DNA of 64,000 bases, taken from contig NC_048544.1 in assembly GCF_902806685.2 (NCBI RefSeq), forward strand, positions 15,215,341 through 15,279,340, written 5' to 3'. Positions 1 to 10,049 of this stretch are shown here, piece after piece. The DNA is from Maniola hyperantus (taxonomy: Eukaryota > Arthropoda > Insecta > Lepidoptera > Nymphalidae). A program made the position numbers and the translations under genes. A model generated the notes under the pieces. That model saw only the letters and a list, made by a program, of their open reading frames with translations, searched no databases and was not told the DNA's origin. Numbering within the stretch: position 1 is the first letter of the stretch; the number at the start of each line of letters is the position of its first letter.

Positions 1-98
1 AGCTAGCAGACAGACTGACACACTTGTGCATCCATCCTTAGTATGTTAGTATGGCTATGGATTCAGGAAATATTAACAATTTATTATTGTGACCAGCT

Positions 99-389
99 GT
101 ACCCGTAGTACAAGATTTTACGTCTCCCCAAACCAAACCAAATTCGAGAGTCGAAATACTTCCGCGTTACAGTAAACTGGATCTTAAATGCCTTGTTTTA
201 AAGCTCAAGTTTGTCTACACTTCTACAGCCAGCGCTCCAAGCGGAAACATTGCGAAATTAAAATCAGTGGCATTGAATATTTGACTTCAATTCAAGGCTG
301 TTTAGGTCCATTTTATTGTAACGCGGAAGTATTTCGACTCTCGAATTTGGTTTCGTTTGGTGAGACGTAAAATCTTGTACTACGGGTAC
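99..389. mobile_element. MITE K, copy 1
   Basis: A 291-bp element with long terminal inverted repeats: it starts GTACCCGTAGTACAA and ends with the exact reverse complement. The inverted match continues inward for about 70 bp through CGAGAGTCGAAATACTTCC. The middle is unique and holds no convincing ORF. A second copy of exactly the same length lies at 924-1214 with the middle in the opposite orientation. Non-autonomous DNA transposon is inferred; the target duplication is unclear, so the superfamily is not assigned. Confidence 0.8.
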
Positions 390-560
390 CTACTGATGCC
401 TGCGACTTCATCCGCGTGAAATAAGCTTTTTTAAAAATCCCGTGGGAACCTTTTGATTTTCCGGGATAAAAAGTAGCCTATGTGACTCTCCAGGTCTTTA
501 TCTATACCCATGCAAAAAATCACGTCAATCCGTTGCACCGTTGCGACGTGATTGAAGGAC
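390..560 (-). repeat. C-type repeat fragment
   Basis: Reads GATGCCTGCGACTTCATCC, then the block GATTTTCCGGGATAAAAAGT, ending at a GTTGCGACGTGATTGAAGGAC variant. Other variants of this kind end at 33,420 and begin at 6,930 and 54,857. The element K copy just before it seems to have landed at its edge. Confidence 0.7.
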
Positions 561-638
561 AACTGCTGATCACAATCACATTTTCGTGCTGACTGCGCAG
601 TTTTGTGTAAATAGTTCCTTACAAAAGGCAATTATACT

Positions 639-1379
639 TATAGTACGCGACAGGTCAAGATGGCAATCGGGAAGGGAACGCCCCGCACACCCGCTTAACC
701 CGGTGCGGGCGAGCGCGGGTGACGTGCAACACACGAGTAGATATATAGACCAGAGGGGAAGCTTCATACTAGCGGCTGGCTGTAGGGTTCACTCACTCAT
801 AGCACAGACTCGTGTGCTCATAGCACAAGGGATATCTACTCGTGTGCACTGTGCTCATAGCGCAGCTCACGCACACCACGACGTGTCACGGACGCTTCGT
901 TTGCCGCCGTTTGCCATCGAACTGTACCCGTAGTACAACATTTTACGTCTCACCAAACCAAACCAAATTCGAGAGTCGAAATACTTCCGCGTTACAGTAA
1001 AATGGACCCAAACAGCCTTGAATTGAAGTCAAATATTCAATGCCACTGATTTTAATTTCGCAATGTTTCCGCTTGGAGCGCTGGCTGTAGAAGTGTAGAC
1101 GAACTTGAGCTTTAAAACAAGGCGTTTATGATCCAGTTTACTGTAACGCGGAAGTATTTCGACTCTCGAATTTGGTTTGGTTTGGTGAGACGTCAAATCT
1201 TGTACTACGAGTACTGGGCGCAAGTGGCGCAAACGGAGCGTCCGTGACACGTCGTGGTGTGCGTGAGCTAGTGTGAAGCTTCCCCTCTAGTCTATAATAT
1301 TATCTACTCGTGTGGTGCAAGGGCGCGGGGCGTCCCCCCGCCTCATACCCCTATTGCCATCTCGACCCGTCGCGGACTC
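639..1379. mobile_element. MITE G, long palindromic copy split by K
   Basis: Outer ends are inverted: TATAGTACGCGACAGGTC with GATGGCAATCGGG on the left, and the inverse (TTGCCATCTCGACC...GTCGCGGACT) on the right. The inner arms are also inverted: the block with ACACGAGTAGATA, AGAGGGGAAGCTTC and ACGACGTGTCACGGACGC recurs in reverse after 1,215. The whole is therefore a fold-back structure whose loop was invaded by MITE K at 924-1214. No ORF in it looks real; the open frame across 586-933 is a by-product of GC-rich arms. Confidence 0.75.
924..1214. mobile_element. MITE K, copy 2 nested in G
   Basis: Same 291-bp length and same GTACCCGTAGTACAA-type ends as the copy at 99-389, with the unique centre inverted relative to it. 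Sits at the symmetry centre of the G palindrome, so it inserted after G. Confidence 0.8.
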
Positions 1380-1564
1380 AGCACTATACCTACACGATGC
1401 TTCATAGCATTAAGTCTATAAATAAGTCTAAATGGAACGTAAGGAGGTCAGACCAACACTTATTGATCGGAACTTTAGTTTTAGAGAAATGGACTTAAAA
1501 GTGCAGTAAAGGAATTTGGATAGGTACCTACCTGTCTAGATATTTAGCCCCCTTATTCCTTCAT
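1380..1564. other. Unassigned spacer
   Basis: No recognisable gene or repeat. The short open frame starting at 1,310 runs out of element G into this spacer and has no protein-like features. Confidence 0.5.
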
Positions 1565-1880
1565 CATCATCACTATCATTGACCCCTCACCGGCCCACTA
1601 CTGAGAACGAGTTTAGGCTATAGTTACAGAATCTTTATAAATATTATAAGAGAACAAGCTGTCTGACTGACTGATTTGAGCTATCAATGCACAGCTCAAA
1701 CTACTGGACGGATCGGGCTGAAATTTGGCATGCAGATAGATATTATGATGTAGACAATAAAAATCCTTTCTTAGCGGATGTCTAAGATAGGATTTTTTTT
1801 GGCAAACTGACACCTGTTTATTAACATTATGGAGAATTGTCAGGCATGCAATGTTCCTCATGATCTTTTCATCACAGTTA
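1565..1880 (-). mobile_element. SINE F fragment split by B fragment
   Basis: Two pieces of SINE F on the minus strand (about 1,565-1,622 and 1,823-1,880, the latter with TAACATTATGGAGAATTGTC) flank a piece of repeat B (about 1,630-1,820, with CAGCTCAAACTACTGGACGG). Both parts are diverged, so this is an old nested insertion. Confidence 0.6.
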
Positions 1881-1882
1881 AT

Positions 1883-1985
1883 GGGACGGATGCTAACTCT
1901 GTATCAAATTTCATCAAGATCGGTTAAACTGTTGGGTCGCGAAAAGCTAGCAGACAGACACATTTTCGCATTTAATATCAGTATG
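1883..1985 (-). repeat. C repeat, 5' part
   Basis: Minus-strand end of repeat C, containing AAGCTAGCAGACAGACACA and the run into CGCATTTAATAT. The other half is missing. Confidence 0.65.
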
Positions 1986-2017
1986 GAGCACGGATAAGTA
2001 GGTGTCATTTTAAAAAA

Positions 2018-2460
2018 CTGGCCAAGTGCGAGTCAGGCTCGCGCAATGAGGGTTCCGTACTACAGTCGTATTTTTTCGACATTTTGCACGATAATTCAAA
2101 AACTATAATGCATAAAAATAAATAAAAATCTGTTTTAGAATGCACAGATGAAGACCTTTCATATGATACCCCACTTGATATAGTCACTCACTTCGAAAGT
2201 TGAAAATACTAATTATTAGTTCGTGACCACAATTTAATTTTTTTTGTGTGATCTAACCCTAAATTCACGGTTCTCAGATTTTTCCCCAAATGTCAGCTAT
2301 AAGATGTACCTACCTGCCAAATTTCATGATTCTAGGTCCACGGGAAGTACCCTGTAGGTTTCTTGAAAGACAGACGGTCAGACAGACAGACAGACAGACA
2401 GACAACACAGTGATCCTATAAGGGTTCCATTTTTCCTTTTGAGGTACGGAACCCTAAAAA
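2018..2460 (+). repeat. A repeat, full length
   Basis: Complete family A copy from GGCCAAGTGCGAGTCAGGCT to GGAACCCTAAAAA, with the (GACA)n stretch near 2,368-2,404. The TATGATACCCCACTTGATAT and GATTCTAGGTCCACGGGAAG blocks are present. Short open frames inside all family A copies (often MTISSGVSYERSS-like on the reverse) recur wherever the repeat does and are not genes. With 2,461-2,706 it forms a block duplicated in inverse orientation at 24,986-25,660. Confidence 0.85.
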
Positions 2461-2631
2461 CTAAATCTACGCAGATGAAGTCGCGGACATCATCTAGGGG
2501 CACGGGTTTAATAAAAACTGCCATACTCCTTCCAGGTTAGCCCGCATCCATCTTAGATTGCATCATCACTTACCACCAGGTGAGATTGTAGTCATGGGTT
2601 AACTTGTATCTGAATTAAAAATAAATATATA
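2461..2631 (+). repeat. C fragment joined to SINE D tail
   Basis: A 40-bp C end (GATGAAGTCGCGGACATCATC) runs straight into the 3' part of SINE D (AATAAAAACTGCCATACTCC to GGTTAACTTGTATCTGAATT). The same chimeric junction is found at 25,073-25,230 in reverse. Confidence 0.7.
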
Positions 2632-2870
2632 ATAATTTCTCTAGCGTGTGAATGGTTTATGAAACCATTTCTGGATAGAAATTTTCATTTGGAAAAATTC
2701 GTTTAAACCCTAAAAATGATCCAAGATCAAGTATCGTTTGTTACTTGCATACGTAGGTGCGTATATTATTGTAATGTATGAGATCAAGCGATGGGCGATC
2801 GGTGTTCACTTCCAGCGGTCATTGACACCATCGTTGTTAGGAGACCTATCACACTGAACTTTTGATATTC
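2632..2870. other. Unassigned stretch
   Basis: The first 75 bp recur in reverse near 24,986-25,062 as part of the duplicated block; the rest matches nothing else I see in the window. No gene. Confidence 0.5.
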
Positions 2871-3160
2871 AACGTTGACCTAGAATCAAGAAATTTGGCA
2901 GGTTGGTAGGTCTTATAGCAGACATTAGGGGAAAAATCTGACAATTTGTGGTTACATCACAAGAAAAAAATTAAAATGTGTTCATGAATATTATCATGTA
3001 ACATGATATTGCTATTTTCATCTTTCTAAGTAAGATTGCTATACCAAGTGGGGTATCATATGAAAGAGCTTTATCTGTACATTCTAAAACAGATTTTTAT
3101 TTATTTTTATGCATAATAGTTTTTGATTTATCGTGCAAAACGTCGAAAAAATATGACTGA
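2871..3160 (-). repeat. A repeat, truncated
   Basis: Diverged family A copy on the minus strand lacking the 3' GGAACCCTAAAAA end. GTTGACCTAGAATCAAGAAA, GTGGGGTATCATATGAAAG and ATTATCGTGCAAAACGTCG-like blocks are visible in order. Confidence 0.75.
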
Positions 3161-3245
3161 AAAGTTAGAGGCGCGTGTCCGGGATCGAACCCCCGACCTC
3201 CGATTAGAAGGTGAACGTCCTAACCACTAGGCTATCACAGCTTAT
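3160..3245 (-). mobile_element. SINE F head (tRNA-like part)
   Basis: Reverse complement carries the tRNA-like promoter region: A box around TAGCCTAGTGGTTAGGACG and B box GGTCGGGGGTTCGATCCCGG. Only the head is present; no body or (ATG)n tail follows. Confidence 0.75.
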
Positions 3246-3388
3246 TAGTTATAGCAAACAATAAAAGTTCACAAATAAGTGAACACGGTCTCTAATAGCT
3301 TTGTTTTTTGTCAAACCGGCATCATAGCGCTGCGGGGTCAAAGGCGCCTCGCAACTGTATCTCATAACGTGACTTTTGCCTTTTTAGA
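3246..3388. other. Unassigned spacer
   Basis: Short non-repetitive stretch between SINE F and fold-back L. Nothing recognised. Confidence 0.4.
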
Positions 3389-3957
3389 CAGAGAGCCAGT
3401 GCGTGCCAGACCTTCGTTAGTTTAGAAAAGCTGAAAGTTTTTCTGCTTGTCCCTAACACTGGGAGGAACGTTTTTTTGGATGTTTGTTTGGATCATGGTA
3501 GCCTTGAGAGATAATCCAAACTAATATTATAAATGCGAAAGTGTGTGTCTGTCTGCTAGCCTTTTACGGCCAACCGTTCAACCGATTTTGATTCCATCCC
3601 GGGGAAGGACAAGGGCTACTTTTTATCCCGGAAAATCAAAGAGCTCTCAGGGGATTTTTAGAAACCTAAATCCACGCGGACGAAGTCGCGGGCATCATCT
3701 AGTAGGTAATAAATGTGTACAAAATCTCACGTTAAAGTATAAAGTCTTAATCCTTAAAGTTTAAAAGTTTAAGGGTGTCTGGCAGGGAAGTTGCCACGAC
3801 ACTAAATGTCTGGCAATGCATGACGGGATTTCTAATACTACTCTGAAGAAAATATAAAAAATAGACTTTATTCGTTCCTCCCAGTGTTGGGGACAATACG
3901 CAGAGAAACTTTCAGCTTTTATAAAATAATGAAGGTCTGGCACGCGCTGGCTCTTAG
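3389..3957. mobile_element. Fold-back element L, copy 1, split by C
   Basis: Left arm AGAGCCAGTGCGTGCCAGAC...CACTGGGAGGAACG, right arm the inverse (CGTTCCTCCCAGTG...GGTCTGGCACGCGCTGGCTC). A centre with GGGTGTCTGGCAGGGAAGTTGCCACGA-type sequence matches the better preserved copy at 11,305-11,890. The left arm is interrupted by a C repeat at 3,520-3,705. No coding capacity. Confidence 0.75.
3520..3705 (+). repeat. C repeat nested in L
   Basis: Begins at the CTAATATTATAAATGCGAAAG end, continues through CCGTTCAACCGATTTTGATT and ends GCGGGCATCATCTAGT. An internal deletion removed the block between the CCGATTTTGATT motif and CCGGGGAAGG. The 73-aa open frame across it is repeat-derived. Confidence 0.8.
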
Positions 3958-4440
3958 ACCATTTATTCTTATAGCAGTATATTTCTCACAGCCAATACTT
4001 TGGCTGTGCGCCACAACGTTCGTATAATTTTCTTAGTTATGAATAGTAATGGCATATTTTCGTTCTACGGGGACCGTTAAAGTGGAACTTTGACCCCTAT
4101 TTGGTCACCTATTCACCCCCATTCCTATTAAAAATATTCAAAAGTTACAGATTTAGTCAAAATTTATTTAATTTATTTATCTTACCAAACTTTACTTTCT
4201 CATCCACACCTTGCGAGCTATTTTATTTTATTTTATTTTTTCTTTATTATACTTACAAAAAAAAAAAAAACTATCGTACAATTTTCCTATTCTTACAATT
4301 TACAACATCTATTTCAATGTATTATTTCTTATTTCTTCTTTTATGTCCTATATCACTTTAAATTTAAAAACTGTAAACACTTTTCATTTTATTTATCCAT
4401 TTACTCGCCAACTTTATGTATTCTATGCCACTGACGTTTA
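3958..4440. other. AT-rich stretch without genes
   Basis: Strongly AT-rich. The overlapping open frames at 4,101-4,441 encode Phe/Tyr/Leu-rich strings produced by T-rich composition, and a 10-A run lies near 4,259-4,270. No splice-site pattern or domain supports coding. Confidence 0.5.
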
Positions 4441-4444
4441 GGTA

Positions 4445-4665
4445 ATATTTAAAAGGCGGTCACTGAAAATCAGCGTTGGGGCGTCTGGTACCTCAGATAT
4501 TTGCTCTAGAGGTTTGTGTCTGAGGGGCCCGACGTCTCAACACAAGCTGAGTGGCCTACCTGTTCGAGGTGTTGCACTGCTGTACAGGACGATATTGCCT
4601 ACACCATGTACCACCTATATACCTCGAATAAACATTATTCTATTCTATTTTATTCTAAAACTATT
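4445..4665 (+). mobile_element. LINE 3' end with TATTC tail
   Basis: Moderately GC-rich block (GGGCCCGACGTCTCAACAC, GAGGTGTTGCACTGCTGTAC) followed by AATAAACATTATTCTATTC and a (TATTC)-like tail. The same type of tail ends the fragments at 28,840-29,155 and 53,463-53,625, so this is taken as a LINE 3' end; no reverse-transcriptase residues remain. Confidence 0.45.
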
Positions 4666-4698
4666 AAAAGTGTGCTCTTAAAAAAAGTAATTTTTTTA

Positions 4699-5105
4699 AA
4701 CCGGCCAAGTCCGAGTCAGACTCGCGCACTGAGGGTGCCGTAGTACAGTCGTATTTTTTCACGATAATTCAAAAACTATGATGCATAAATAAAAATCTGT
4801 TTTATAATGTACAGGTGAAGACCTTTCATATGATACCCCACTTGACATAGTTATCTCACTTCGAAAGTTGAAAATACTAATGATTATTTCATGACCACAA
4901 TTTAATTTTTTTTTGTGTGATCTAACCCTAAATTCACGGTTTTTAGATTTTTCCCCAAATGTCAGCTATAAGATCTACCTACCTACCAAAGTTCATGATT
5001 CTAGGTCAACGGGAAGTACCCTGTAGGTTTCTTGACAGACAGACAGACAACGAAGTGATCCTATAAGGGTTCCGTTTTTCCTTTTGAGGTACGGAACCCT
5101 AAAAA
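4699..5105 (+). repeat. A repeat, full length
   Basis: Complete family A copy, ending ACGGAACCCTAAAAA, with a short (GACA)n. Small internal deletions (for example after TATTTTTTC at about 4,755) separate it from the copy at 2,018. Confidence 0.85.
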
Positions 5106-5734
5106 TTGGCAAATATTTGTCGCTTATGCATTGTGACGTCATTAACCTCTTTCCGTGCAGCGTGACGTTAATTAATTTTGTTAAAAATAAATAAAAATCA
5201 AGATTTTTTAACAACTCTTTAATAATGAATTTTAGCCCCACAAACTACCGCCATATAAAAAATCTCATCTTTTTATTTCAAGTCCAAGACCTAGGGATAT
5301 CTACTGGTGTGCTATTTACCTATTGTTTTTAACATTATTCTTTAGATTTTTGGTCATAAAATCCTAGCGTTTTTTTAGCCGATAAGTTTTAATAGTAGGG
5401 AAATCAATAGTACTGGAAAACTTGAGGTAGATCCCTACGTGCATGTAAATAAAATAAAAAACTTGTTTCAAGGTCTATCAACTAGTTTTTGGTAGAAAGT
5501 CAATTATTTTATCAATTAAATATGCGATAATATTCCAAATAGGTACCTACGTGATAGAATGTAGTCTCTGACAAGGTCCAATACTCGAAACCAGTAGACT
5601 TTTGATGCATATCGTTTTTGTAAATAATAATCATAAACAGTATATTTAGATATGCTACGGGTAATTAAAATCTCTTTAGAATAATGTGGAAGCGAGCGGT
5701 CGTACAATAATAACAAAAAATACATTAACTCTTA
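5106..5734. other. AT-rich stretch without genes
   Basis: About 630 bp with no recognised repeat. The minus-strand open frame at 5,516-5,725 is Tyr/Leu-rich and lacks any family resemblance. Confidence 0.45.
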
Positions 5735-5956
5735 TCTAAATATATAAAAGGAAAAGGTGACTGTCTGACTGACTGATCTATCAACGCATAGCTCAAACTA
5801 CTGGACGGATCGGGCTGATATTTGGCATGCAGTAGCTATTATGACTTAGACATCCGCTAAGAAAGGATTTTTGAAAATTCAACCCCTAAGGGGGTGAAAT
5901 AGTGGTTTGAAGTTTATACAGTCCACGCGGACGAAGTCGCGAACATAGGCTAGTTA
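5735..5956 (+). repeat. B repeat
   Basis: Complete B copy: TATAAAAGGAAAAGGTGACTG, TACTGGACGGATCGGGCTGA, the TAAGGGGGTGAAATAG block and a CACGCGGACGAAGTCGCGA end. Its (GACT)n leader is short. Confidence 0.8.
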
Positions 5957-6028
5957 ATAATAAAATAGGTACATTATGTATTTTTTGTATATGTACATAA
6001 TATATTTATTTTGTACTTAGTTGCAATC

Positions 6029-6187
6029 CATACTAATATTATAAATGCGAAATTGTATATGTCTCTTTTTTTCATAGCTCATCCGCGTGACAGAGTTTGA
6101 CGAAAAAAGACGAACGTAGGCTACATTTTATCCCGGAGAATAAAAGAGTTCCCTCGGGATTTTTGAAAAACCTAAATCCACGTGCTG
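6029..6187 (+). repeat. C repeat, partial
   Basis: Starts CATACTAATATTATAAATGC and keeps ATCCCGGAGAATAAAAGAGT; it stops at the AAACCTAAATCCACG block where the next B copy begins. Confidence 0.7.
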
Positions 6188-6188
6188 T

Positions 6189-6424
6189 ATAATATATAAA
6201 AAAGGAAAAGCTGACTGACTGACTGATCTATCAACGCTCAGCTCAAGCTACACAATGCTATATATAAATAAACAGAATGGGCTGAAATTTGGCATGCAGA
6301 TAGCTATTATGACGAAGACATCAGCTAAGAAAGGGTTTATTGAAAATTCGAACCCTAAGGGGATAAAATAGGGGTTTAAATTTTGTGTAGTCCACTCGGA
6401 CAAAGTCGCGGGCATAAGCTAGTT
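6189..6424 (+). repeat. B repeat
   Basis: Second B copy within 500 bp, somewhat diverged (ACAATGCTATATATAAATAA replaces part of the usual CTACTGGACGG block). Ends GGGCATAAGCTAGT. Confidence 0.75.
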
Positions 6425-6708
6425 ATATTATAATTTGAAGTTTATAATATAAACTTTTATATTACCAAAAAACCTTTAATTACAATAATTATAAGGTACT
6501 TTAGATACCTATTTACATTATGGATTTTTTATATTTCATTATTTAGCATTGTTGCAATAAAATATTATATTTGTATTTCTTGCAAATTGTTTTTACGATA
6601 AAGTTTTAAATTATTATATAAATTTCGGGTGGAATGGCAAGAACATATCTGTAAAAACTCTTATAGCCCAGCCCTTTTGTACATTTATCACTACCCATAT
6701 TATATCTA
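6425..6708. other. AT-rich spacer
   Basis: Non-repetitive, AT-rich, no open frame of note. Confidence 0.45.
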
Positions 6709-6929
6709 ATTCTAAATATATAAAAGAAAAAGGTGACTGACTGACTGACGGACTGACTGACTGATCTATCAACGCATAGCTCAAACTACTGGACGGATCG
6801 GGCTGTAATTTGGCATGCAGTAGCTATTATGACGTAGGCATCCGCTAAGAAAGGATTTTTGAAAATTTAACCCCTAAGGGGGTGAAATAGTGGTTGAAGT
6901 TTATACAGTCCACGCGGACGAAGCTAGTT
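6709..6929 (+). repeat. B repeat with long GACT leader
   Basis: Third B copy, with an expanded (GACT)n leader near 6,734-6,764. Its end is shortened to GCGGACGAAGCTAGTT. Confidence 0.8.
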
Positions 6930-7085
6930 GTTGGTTTGTCCTTCAATCACGCCGCAACTAAGCAACGGATCGACGTGATTTTTCCATTGACATTTTATTA
7001 AAGACCTGGAGAGTGACGGAGGCTACTTTATATCCCGGAAACTCAAAATTTTTCAGAGTATTTTTAAACCTAAATATTTTTTTTA
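6930..7085 (+). repeat. C variant
   Basis: Variant of C that begins GGTTTGTCCTTCAATCACG and passes through ATTAAAGACCTGGAGAGTGAC and ATATCCCGGAAACTCAAAA. The last part of this copy resumes at 7,218-7,262 after the LINE tail, so the LINE piece inserted within it. Confidence 0.6.
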
Positions 7086-7217
7086 AATGAGCAGGCGGGT
7101 CACCTGGTGTTAAGTGATTAACGCCGCCCATGAACATTTGCAGCACCAGAGGAACCACCGATGCGTTGCCGGCCTTTTAGGAATTTGTTGATCCGCCCCT
7201 TGAATAACCCCATGGGC
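7086..7217 (-). mobile_element. LINE 3' tail (CR1/jockey-like family)
   Basis: Same 3' region as the LINE copies at 37,555 and 63,448: GAGCAGGCGGGTCACCTG, CGCCCATGAACATTTGCAGC, ACCAGAGGAACC and CGTTGCCGGCCTTTTAGGAA. Only the 3' part is kept, without reverse-transcriptase residues. Confidence 0.65.
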
Positions 7218-7262
7218 CATGAATAAATCTACGCGTTCGAAGCCACGGGCATATTATATACT

Positions 7263-7478
7263 AGTACTGTAATAAACCTTTTGTTTTTGATTGTACCTAC
7301 CCACATGACGCTGACAGCTGCTTTGTATATAATGTATTATGTATGTACATAATATTATGATATTTTAGGTCACAGGTCAAGTAAAACACGTTTTGTGTTA
7401 TCTTAAAACGAATTCAGAGGACAAAGCGTCTCGAACAAAATATACGATTTTTGTGAAAGACTTGGCAGATGTATCTAA
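7263..7478. other. Unassigned spacer
   Basis: No repeat or gene recognised. Confidence 0.4.
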
Positions 7479-7753
7479 TATTACGCGACAGGTCGAGATG
7501 GCAATCGGAGTATGGTATCCGGCACCAGCAGGGCGATTGTCTAAAACCTGCATCAATCATTATTACAATCTCAATTGTTCTGATTGGCTGAATTTGTACG
7601 ATTCTTGTTGCAACAATGCATTGTGGCCAATAGTGAGCGAGCATTAACCAATCAGAGATGATTGCGATCGTGACATTGTAGCTGTCAAACAACCGCGGTA
7701 GGGCCACAGATTAGCGCGGTGGCTGTGCAGATTGCCATCTCTACCTGTCACGT
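7479..7753. mobile_element. MITE G, long copy with CCAATCAGAG core
   Basis: Ends are inverted: CGCGACAGGTCGAGATGGCA on the left, TGCCATCTCTACCTGTCACG on the right. The core from about 7,529 to 7,708 (CTAAAACCTGCATCAATCAT ... CAACCGCGGTAGGGC) recurs in reverse, without the G ends, at about 17,533-17,702 inside the LTR element, so that core may be a separate insertion. The two opposed open frames here read through the MITE. Confidence 0.65.
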
Positions 7754-7811
7754 ACCTACTATACCTATTAGAAAGCTGATAAAGCCAAATATTAGGCTGT
7801 ACCACAGATCA

Positions 7812-8269
7812 GACGAGTCAGTCTCGCGCACTGAGGGTTCCGTACTACAATCGTATCGACATTTTGCACGATAAATCAAAAACTATTGTGCAAAAAATAA
7901 ATAAAAATCTGTTTTAGAATTTACAAGTAAAGCCTTTTAATATGATACCCCACTTGATATAGTTATCTAACTTCGAAAATTGAAAATACTTATGATTAGT
8001 TCAAGACCACAATTTTTTTTTTTCTGTGATGTAACCACAAATTCACGGTTTTCAGATTTTTCCCCTAATGTCTGCTATAAGGCGTACCTACCTGCCAAAT
8101 TTCATGATTCTAGGTCAACGGGAAGTACCCTGTAGGTTTTCTTGGCAGACAAGTCACGGACAGACAACCAAGTGATCCTATAAGAGTTCCTTTTTGATCG
8201 ACTTCAAAAAAAGGAGGAGGTTCTCAATTCGTCGGAATCTTTTTTCCTTTTGAGCTACGGAACCATAAA
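7812..8269 (+). repeat. A repeat with internal insertion
   Basis: Full-length A copy with a roughly 50-bp insertion near 8,193-8,241 (TTCAAAAAAAGGAGGAGG, TCTCAATTCGTCGGAATC). Related pieces occur near 10,310 in reverse and 26,678-26,712. Confidence 0.75.
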
Positions 8270-8462
8270 GGGCTGATTACACCTACCGAGTAGTGAAGCG
8301 AGACAGTAAAATGTCACTCGGCCGAGACAGTGCTGTGATACGTAGGTAGGTACGATACGTATTTCGAAATTGCGGCGAGCACTCGTTAAAGTGTTTAATA
8401 CCAACCGAGTACTCGGCCGAGGATACTGACTCGCCACTGTACTCGTTAGGTGTAATCAACCC
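8270..8462. mobile_element. MITE M, copy 1
   Basis: Starts GGGCTGATTACACCTACCGA and ends with the near-exact inverse GTTAGGTGTAATCAACCC. Internal inverted motif CACTCGGCCGAG pairs with CTCGGCCGAGG. A second copy is at 51,404-51,580. Small palindromic non-autonomous transposon; superfamily not assigned. Confidence 0.75.
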
Positions 8463-8679
8463 AAAAGAAATAATATTAGCTGGAATTATAAAAATAATAC
8501 TCAAGTTTATACAATCCGTCCATGATAACGAATCTATAGAGATATTATGTTAACCGTAAATGAAATTATTTTTGTGCGTAGAACCGTGAAGATAACGCGA
8601 ACGTTCTGTAGGTATGTTGTTGTTCGCATACCGATTACGTTAACTGGAACCAATTGCGATTTCACGTTGTAATGCACCT
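8463..8679. other. Unassigned spacer
   Basis: Nothing recognised between MITE M and the poly-T of SINE D. Confidence 0.4.
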
Positions 8680-9024
8680 TTTTTTTTTTTTTTTTTCAGA
8701 TACAAGTTAGCCCTTGACTGCAATCTCACCTGGTGGTAAGTGATGATGCAGTCTAAGATGATAGCGGGCTAACCTGGAAGGGGTATGGCAGTTTTTATTA
8801 AACCCATACATACCCCTTTGGTTTCTACACGGCATCGTACCGGAACGCTAAATCGCTTGGCGGCACGGCTTTGCCGGTAGGGTGGTAACTAGCCACGGCC
8901 GAAGCCTCCCACCAGACCAGACCAGAAATTTAGAAATTATAAAATTCCAAACCCCTGCCAGGAATCGAACCCGGGACCTCCCAATATTGAGACCACAGCG
9001 CTCACCACTGCGCCAGGGAGGTCG
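8680..9024 (-). mobile_element. SINE D, full length
   Basis: Reverse complement begins GACCTCCCTGGCGCAGTGGT (A-box region), then GGTTCGATTCCTGGC (B box), then the conserved body with CTAGTTACCACCCTACCGGC and GTTAGCCCGCTATCATCTTA, and ends in an A-run (T17 on this strand). Pol III-type promoter and A tail define a tRNA-derived SINE. Two other full copies are at 9,706 and 50,034. The open frame MVTSHGRSLPPDQ is shared by these copies and is not a gene. Confidence 0.85.
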
Positions 9025-9081
9025 TCAAAATTCAACCTTCATGTGCTTCTGTAAATATTGGCATTTATCATTATTTAAATC

Positions 9082-9383
9082 TGTATAAAAGGAAAAGCTG
9101 ACTGACTGATCTAGACATCAAGGTCCGTAGCTACTAAGTAAGCCGGTACTGACACTGAGCCGGTCTAAATCTCTGTCATCTGAATAAGATGAAGCGCTGT
9201 AAAGCAATCATATATGGATAAACTTAATTGTCAAATATGTCTGAATAATGCAGGTATGACGTAGACATCCGTTAAGAAAGAATTTTTGAAAATTCAATCC
9301 TTAAGGATTGAAACCGTCTTTAAAGTTGGTTAAATGGGGGGTTTGAAATTTATGTAGTCCACGCGGACCAAGGCCATAGCTAG
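9082..9383 (+). repeat. B repeat, diverged
   Basis: Begins TATAAAAGGAAAAGCTGACTG, then about 130 bp unrelated to B, then CATCCGTTAAGAAAGAATTT and the closing CCACGCGGACCAAGGCC. Probably an old B copy carrying an unrecognised insertion. Confidence 0.6.
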
Positions 9384-9388
9384 TCCAT

Positions 9389-9613
9389 ACTAATATTATC
9401 AATGCGAAAGTGTGTCTGTCTGTCCGTCCGTCTGTCTGTCTGCTAGCCTTTCACGGCCCATCTGTTCAACCGATTTTGACGCAATTTGGTACTGCGATAG
9501 CTTGCATCCCGGGGAAGGACATAGGCTACTTTTTATCCCGGAAAATCAAAGAGTTCCCACGGGATTTTTAAAAACCTACATCCACGCGGACGAAGTCGCG
9601 GGCATCATCTAGT
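9389..9613 (+). repeat. C repeat, full length
   Basis: One of the most complete C copies: CATACTAATATTATCAATGC, (TCTG/TCCG)n, TTCAACCGATTTTGACGCAA, TTGCATCCCGGGGAAGGAC, CATCCACGCGGACGAAGTCG and GGCATCATCTAGT. Its 66-aa open frame is repeat-derived. Confidence 0.85.
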
Positions 9614-9705
9614 ACTAAATAAAGTTAATTCCATTATAACTTGTATTAGTATTCTAATGAGAGACGTTTGTTTGAAGCGTACTACAAGTAAACGACGAAG
9701 TTGAC

Positions 9706-10049
9706 GACCTCCCTGGCGCAGTGGTGAGTGCTGTGGTCTTAATAGTGGGAGGTCCCGGGTTCGATTCCTGGCAGGGGTTTGGAATTTTATAATTTCTAAA
9801 TTTCTGGTCTGGTCTGGTGGGAGGCTTCGGCCGTGGCTAGTTACCACCCTACCGGCAAAGCCGTGCCGCCAAGCGATTTAGCGTTCCGGTACGATGCCGT
9901 GTAGAAACCAAAGGGGTATGGGTTTAATAAAAACTGCCATACCCCTTCCAGGTTAGCCCGCTATCATTTTAGACTGTATCATCACTTACCACCAGGTGAG
10001 ATTGCAATTTGCAGTCAAGGGCTAACTTGTATCTGAATAAAAAAAAAAA
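9706..10049 (+). mobile_element. SINE D, full length
   Basis: Plus-strand full copy with A box (TGGCGCAGTGGTGAGTGC), B box (GGTTCGATTCC), body and terminal AATAAAAAAAAAAA. Lies 680 bp from the reverse copy at 8,680, giving an inverted pair able to form a long hairpin. Confidence 0.85.

Noticed and set aside
4101..4441. Phe/Leu-rich frames resembling membrane proteins
   Set aside because: T-rich DNA yields such strings in any frame; two frames overlap and neither has a recognisable domain or splice pattern.
9605..9847. Frame MVTSHGRSLPPDQTRNLEI found twice
   Set aside because: Antisense of SINE D bodies (also at 8,882).
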